A stretch of 64,000 nt of DNA from Cohnella lupini (GTDB lineage Bacteria; Bacillota; Bacilli; Paenibacillales; Paenibacillaceae). Positions 61,375 to 64,000 of the stretch are shown here, piece after piece; position 1 is the first letter of the stretch, and each line of letters opens with the position of its first letter. The position numbers and the translations under genes were made by a program. The stretch lies in NCBI RefSeq assembly GCF_003386205.1, contig NZ_QRDY01000002.1, positions 62,001 to 126,000 of the forward strand, read 5' to 3'. The notes under the pieces were generated by a model. It worked only from the letters and a program-made list of their open reading frames with translations, was not told the DNA's origin and did not search any database.

Positions 61375-61405
61375 TTGCACGTGACGTTACGTCATGTTTT
61401 ATAGT
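61375..61405 (+). promoter_or_regulatory. MerR-type promoter with 19-bp spacer and palindrome
   Basis: TTGCAC (61375-61380), a 19-bp spacer and TATAGT (61400-61405). The perfect palindrome TGACGTTACGTCA (61382-61394) sits in the spacer. Overlong 19-bp spacers are the hallmark of promoters that MerR proteins activate by DNA distortion. Confidence 0.8.
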
Positions 61406-61447
61406 GAAGCTACCGGTAAATGTCCAGCGCGAATAGAGGAGTGGATA

Positions 61448-61924
61448 ATGAAAAAGACCTGGAAGGTCGGGGAACTCGCCAAGCTTACCGGACTAACGAT
61501 TCGGACGTTGCGCTACTACGATCAGATTCGATTGTTCTCCCCGTCGGGATTTTCCGATTCCGGACACAGACTTTACAACGAGGCCGATATTTCCCGTTTG
61601 CATCAAATTTTGGCTTTGAAGGAACTGAATTTGACTTTGGAAGAAATCGCATCGGTGCTGCTCGGAGAGTCTTACAGTCCGATCGAGGTCGTATCCGAGC
61701 AAATCAAGCGAATCCAAGAGAATATTCGGATCGAACAGAAGCTTCTTGGAGAATTGGAGTACGTGCTCGGTCTTATGAATGCTCGAGAATCGGTTTCCGT
61801 CGAAGAATTCACTAAGCTTCTTCAGCTTATGAAGAAAAGCGAAGAGAAGTTTTTTGCGGAGAAGAAATCGAATATGGAGCGAAGTCTAGACCGACTCGGA
61901 CAATTTCTCGATGTACCCGATTAA
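61448..61924 (+). CDS. MerR-family transcriptional regulator
   Basis: 158 residues. The winged helix-turn-helix reads KVGELAKLTGLTIRTLRYYDQIRLFSPSG, then RLYNEADISRLHQIL. A long dimerisation helix follows (IRIEQKLLGELEYVLGLMNA), and the C-terminal part is helical as in TipA-type regulators, with no Cys for metal binding. GAGGAG precedes ATG 61448. It likely activates its own promoter and the AHSA1-type gene downstream. Confidence 0.9.
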   Translation: MKKTWKVGELAKLTGLTIRTLRYYDQIRLFSPSGFSDSGHRLYNEADISRLHQILALKELNLTLEEIASVLLGESYSPIEVVSEQIKRIQENIRIEQKLLGELEYVLGLMNARESVSVEEFTKLLQLMKKSEEKFFAEKKSNMERSLDRLGQFLDVPD

Positions 61925-61958
61925 TACGATGTCATTCATCATTCGAGGAGGAATAACG

Positions 61959-62828
61959 TTGAACGAACGTTCCGCAAAGCATGCTCAATTCGTTATCGAA
62001 CGTATTTACGGCGCAAAGCCGGATCGGGTGTTCGCCGCATGGGCGAATGCCGCTTGGAAAGCGCAATGGTTTCAGAAGGCGGAAGAGTTCGATTTCCGGG
62101 TCGGAGGACGGGAATTCAGTCGCGGTGGTCCTCCTGGAGGACCTATCTATACTTTCGATGCTAATTATCAAGAGATCGTAGAAGGACGGCGCATTGTTTA
62201 CAGCTATTCCTTGGATCAAGGGAGCACCCGAATTTCGGTATCGGTGGTCACCGTCGAGCTGCAAGCGGTGGAGTCCGGCACGAGGTTGGTCTATACGGAA
62301 CAAGGGGTTTTCCTGGACGGACATGATAAGCCGGAGCAACGGGAGCACGGAACGAACTTGATGCTGGACAAGCTTGGAGAAATACTTCTTAGCAAGGAAT
62401 CGATTCACAAGCGCGTGATCGATGCGCCGCGAGACGTCGTGTTCTCGGCTTGGACGACGCCTGAACTTCTGGCCCGATGGTGGGGACCGACCGGCTTCAC
62501 GAATACCTTCCAGGAATTCGATCTTCGTCCGGGCGGGCATTGGAAGTTCATAATGCACGGTCCGAACGGCGTCGATTACCCGAACGAGTGCGTTTTCGTC
62601 GAAATCAACAGCCCCGAACGCATTGTTTTGAACCATATCGCCACCGTTCATCAGTTTTATATAACGGCTGATTTCGAGGATGTGGATGGAAAAACCTCCG
62701 TTACCTTCGCCCAACGCTTCGAGACGGTTGAAGAGTTGGCTAGCATCGAGAAAATGATCAAAAAGGCTAACGAAGAAAATCTCGATCGCCTGTCGGAGGT
62801 CGTAAGCAGCTTAGCGGGTCGGACATAA
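61959..62828 (+). CDS. Tandem AHSA1/SRPBCC-domain protein
   Basis: 289 residues, two SRPBCC (START-like) domains of about 140 residues each. The first opens FVIERIYGAKPDRVFAAWAN; the second opens KRVIDAPRDVVFSAWTTPEL and includes RWWGPTGFTNTFQEFDLRPG. These bind hydrophobic ligands or act as Hsp90-activator-like proteins. TTG 61959 follows GAGGAGG with ideal spacing. Tandem duplication in one chain is less common than single domains. Confidence 0.88.
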   Translation: MNERSAKHAQFVIERIYGAKPDRVFAAWANAAWKAQWFQKAEEFDFRVGGREFSRGGPPGGPIYTFDANYQEIVEGRRIVYSYSLDQGSTRISVSVVTVELQAVESGTRLVYTEQGVFLDGHDKPEQREHGTNLMLDKLGEILLSKESIHKRVIDAPRDVVFSAWTTPELLARWWGPTGFTNTFQEFDLRPGGHWKFIMHGPNGVDYPNECVFVEINSPERIVLNHIATVHQFYITADFEDVDGKTSVTFAQRFETVEELASIEKMIKKANEENLDRLSEVVSSLAGRT

Positions 62829-62878
62829 AAAGGCGAACGCGGAGAAATCAGGCTAAGATAGTTATGCGTGGATAAGAG

Positions 62879-62913
62879 AGAAGCCCATCCTTTTAAACAG
62901 GGAGGGCTTCTTT
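62879..62913 (+). terminator. Rho-independent terminator
   Basis: AGAAGCCC-CC pairs with GG-GGGCTTCT followed by TT-rich sequence. Confidence 0.75.
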
Positions 62914-63018
62914 ACGTTTACTAGGGTCTGCCTCTTTTTATCGTTGCAGATTATGGTAATATTGTTTAATAGATATAAGCGGTTCGATAGGCAAACTCAG
63001 GGAAGTTGGTGCGTGTTC

Positions 63019-64000
63019 ATGAAGCGTTTCGCCATTGCTTTGTTATCCGGCATTCTGGCATTATCTTTGGCAGGCACGGCTTCGGCGGCAACGGTCGACG
63101 TAGCGGTACCGACGGTTAAAGTCGCGTTGGACGGACAAACCGTGGATTTGGGAACGAATCTATCGGTCAAGAAGGGCAAGACTTTCGTTGAATACGCAAC
63201 GTTATTTAAACTGCTGGGTTACGAGACGGAGTTCGAGCAAGAGACTCGCACGATTCATGCTTTTAACGATGAATATGACATCGAGGCCTCGGTAGGAGGC
63301 GACATCGCATTCGTTAACGGACAGACGGTGTATAGCACGGGCGAGGTGATCGCGGAGAACGGCCGCACGTGGGTCGGACTTCGTTTCGCGGGCGATCTGA
63401 CAAACCATAAAGTCTCATGGAGCGGGAAAACGAAGTCGATTTCCCTTGTTTTCCAAGGGCCTACGGAGGAAGAAAGAGCTGCCGTATACGAGTTGTTCAA
63501 CAAAATGCTGCTGGTGGAAGCAGCCGACGACAAAGCCGGATTCGCGGGACTTCTTTCGGAAGACACGGCGATCAACGCTAAGGAAGTCGAAGAAGATTGG
63601 GATAAAACGAAGACGAAGACGATCATCGAGGACAAGTATATCGAATCGTTTTCCGGCTCGGAGGCAGTTGTCATTCTCGTAGAAAATACGACCAAGGTGA
63701 GCGGCGAATTTTTCCCGGATAATAGATCCCAGAACCGCTATACCCTGCATAAAGAAAAGGACGGCGCGTGGAGAATATACGACGTCGAAGCGATAGCCAT
63801 GGAATATACGGATATTCCGGGGATGTTCAAGCAAACGGTCGAAATACCGGATGCGGACAAAGCGGCGATCGGACAAGTATTCGCGGATCAGATGAAAGCC
63901 GCTAACGAAAAGAATGAAGACGGTTATATCGCTACGTTGCTCGATTATCCGGGCAAAGAGGATCTGAAGACGACGCTCGCGGAGTTCTTCGCTTCTACGG
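63019..64000 (+). CDS. Secreted protein with copper-amine-oxidase-N-like domain (3' end outside window)
   Basis: 327 residues visible and open at the edge. A Sec signal peptide (KRFAIALLSGILALSLAGTA, cleavage near ASA-A) precedes a domain of the copper amine oxidase N-terminal type (KVALDGQTVDLGTNLSVKKG ... TWVGLRFAGDLTNHKVSWSG), common in secreted Paenibacillus proteins and not itself a copper enzyme. The later part (EERAAVYELFNKMLLVEAAD) resembles NTF2-like repeats. The ribosome site before ATG 63019 is weak. Confidence 0.8.
   Translation, partial: MKRFAIALLSGILALSLAGTASAATVDVAVPTVKVALDGQTVDLGTNLSVKKGKTFVEYATLFKLLGYETEFEQETRTIHAFNDEYDIEASVGGDIAFVNGQTVYSTGEVIAENGRTWVGLRFAGDLTNHKVSWSGKTKSISLVFQGPTEEERAAVYELFNKMLLVEAADDKAGFAGLLSEDTAINAKEVEEDWDKTKTKTIIEDKYIESFSGSEAVVILVENTTKVSGEFFPDNRSQNRYTLHKEKDGAWRIYDVEAIAMEYTDIPGMFKQTVEIPDADKAAIGQVFADQMKAANEKNEDGYIATLLDYPGKEDLKTTLAEFFAST

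Overview
The window looks like a chromosomal segment of a spore-forming Paenibacillaceae bacterium (Cohnella/Paenibacillus type). The evidence is strong Shine-Dalgarno sites before nearly every gene, GTG/TTG starts, a GerA-like germination gene, an Sda-like sporulation checkpoint gene, YesMN two-component pairs with LplABC-type sugar transporters, a T-box leader and PBSX-type phage-tail genes. Genus-level placement is inference.

Left part (1-31 kb) is ordinary accessory chromosome: a partial GerA-like gene, a Fur-controlled FhuF-like iron reductase, an LtaS-family lipoteichoic acid synthase with a PAP2 phosphatase, and a TetR regulator divergent from a DHA2 drug exporter with two perfect operators. 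Then come a structured noncoding RNA before a DoxX-like membrane gene, a sugar ABC transporter with its own YesM/YesN pair, and a second structured noncoding region. An RND exporter with a TetR regulator follows, then an aldo/keto reductase with an aldose-1-epimerase-like protein, FdhD with a YdeP/FdhF-type molybdoenzyme, a phosphodiester glycosidase, and a LacI regulator with VOC and SDR genes.

Middle part (31.4-47.3 kb): two tRNA-Thr genes flank a 51-bp tandem repeat. An Sda-like gene follows, then a complete headless contractile-tail locus: ImmA/IrrE peptidase, XRE repressor, five repressor-type operators, an Xpf-like activator, sheath, tube, a tail chaperone with a -1 slippery heptamer, a short tape measure, baseplate genes XkdP to XkdU, a rearranged tail-fibre locus, XhlA, holin and lysin. 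No integrase, terminase, portal or capsid gene is present. This reads as an R-type tailocin (phage-tail-like bacteriocin), the most distinctive system in the window.

Right part (47.4-64 kb): a tyrosinase-like copper protein next to the lysis genes, NUDIX hydrolase, MscL with a zinc ribbon, an MHYT-like/PAS histidine kinase, a lipid-kinase-like protein, an AlkD-like protein, an aromatic-acid exporter, a decayed AT-rich remnant and a second 51-bp tandem array. Then follow small Paenibacillaceae proteins, TVP38, MFS, a UgtP-like glycosyltransferase, T-box-controlled threonine ammonia-lyase, a MerR regulator with an AHSA1-type protein, and a partial secreted protein.

A recurring regulatory theme is a perfect or near-perfect repressor palindrome placed inside the 17-bp spacer of a sigma-A promoter (5.1 kb, 16.9 kb, 33.8 kb), plus a MerR-type 19-bp-spacer promoter at 61.4 kb. 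All positions and motifs were read by eye; no database search was run.
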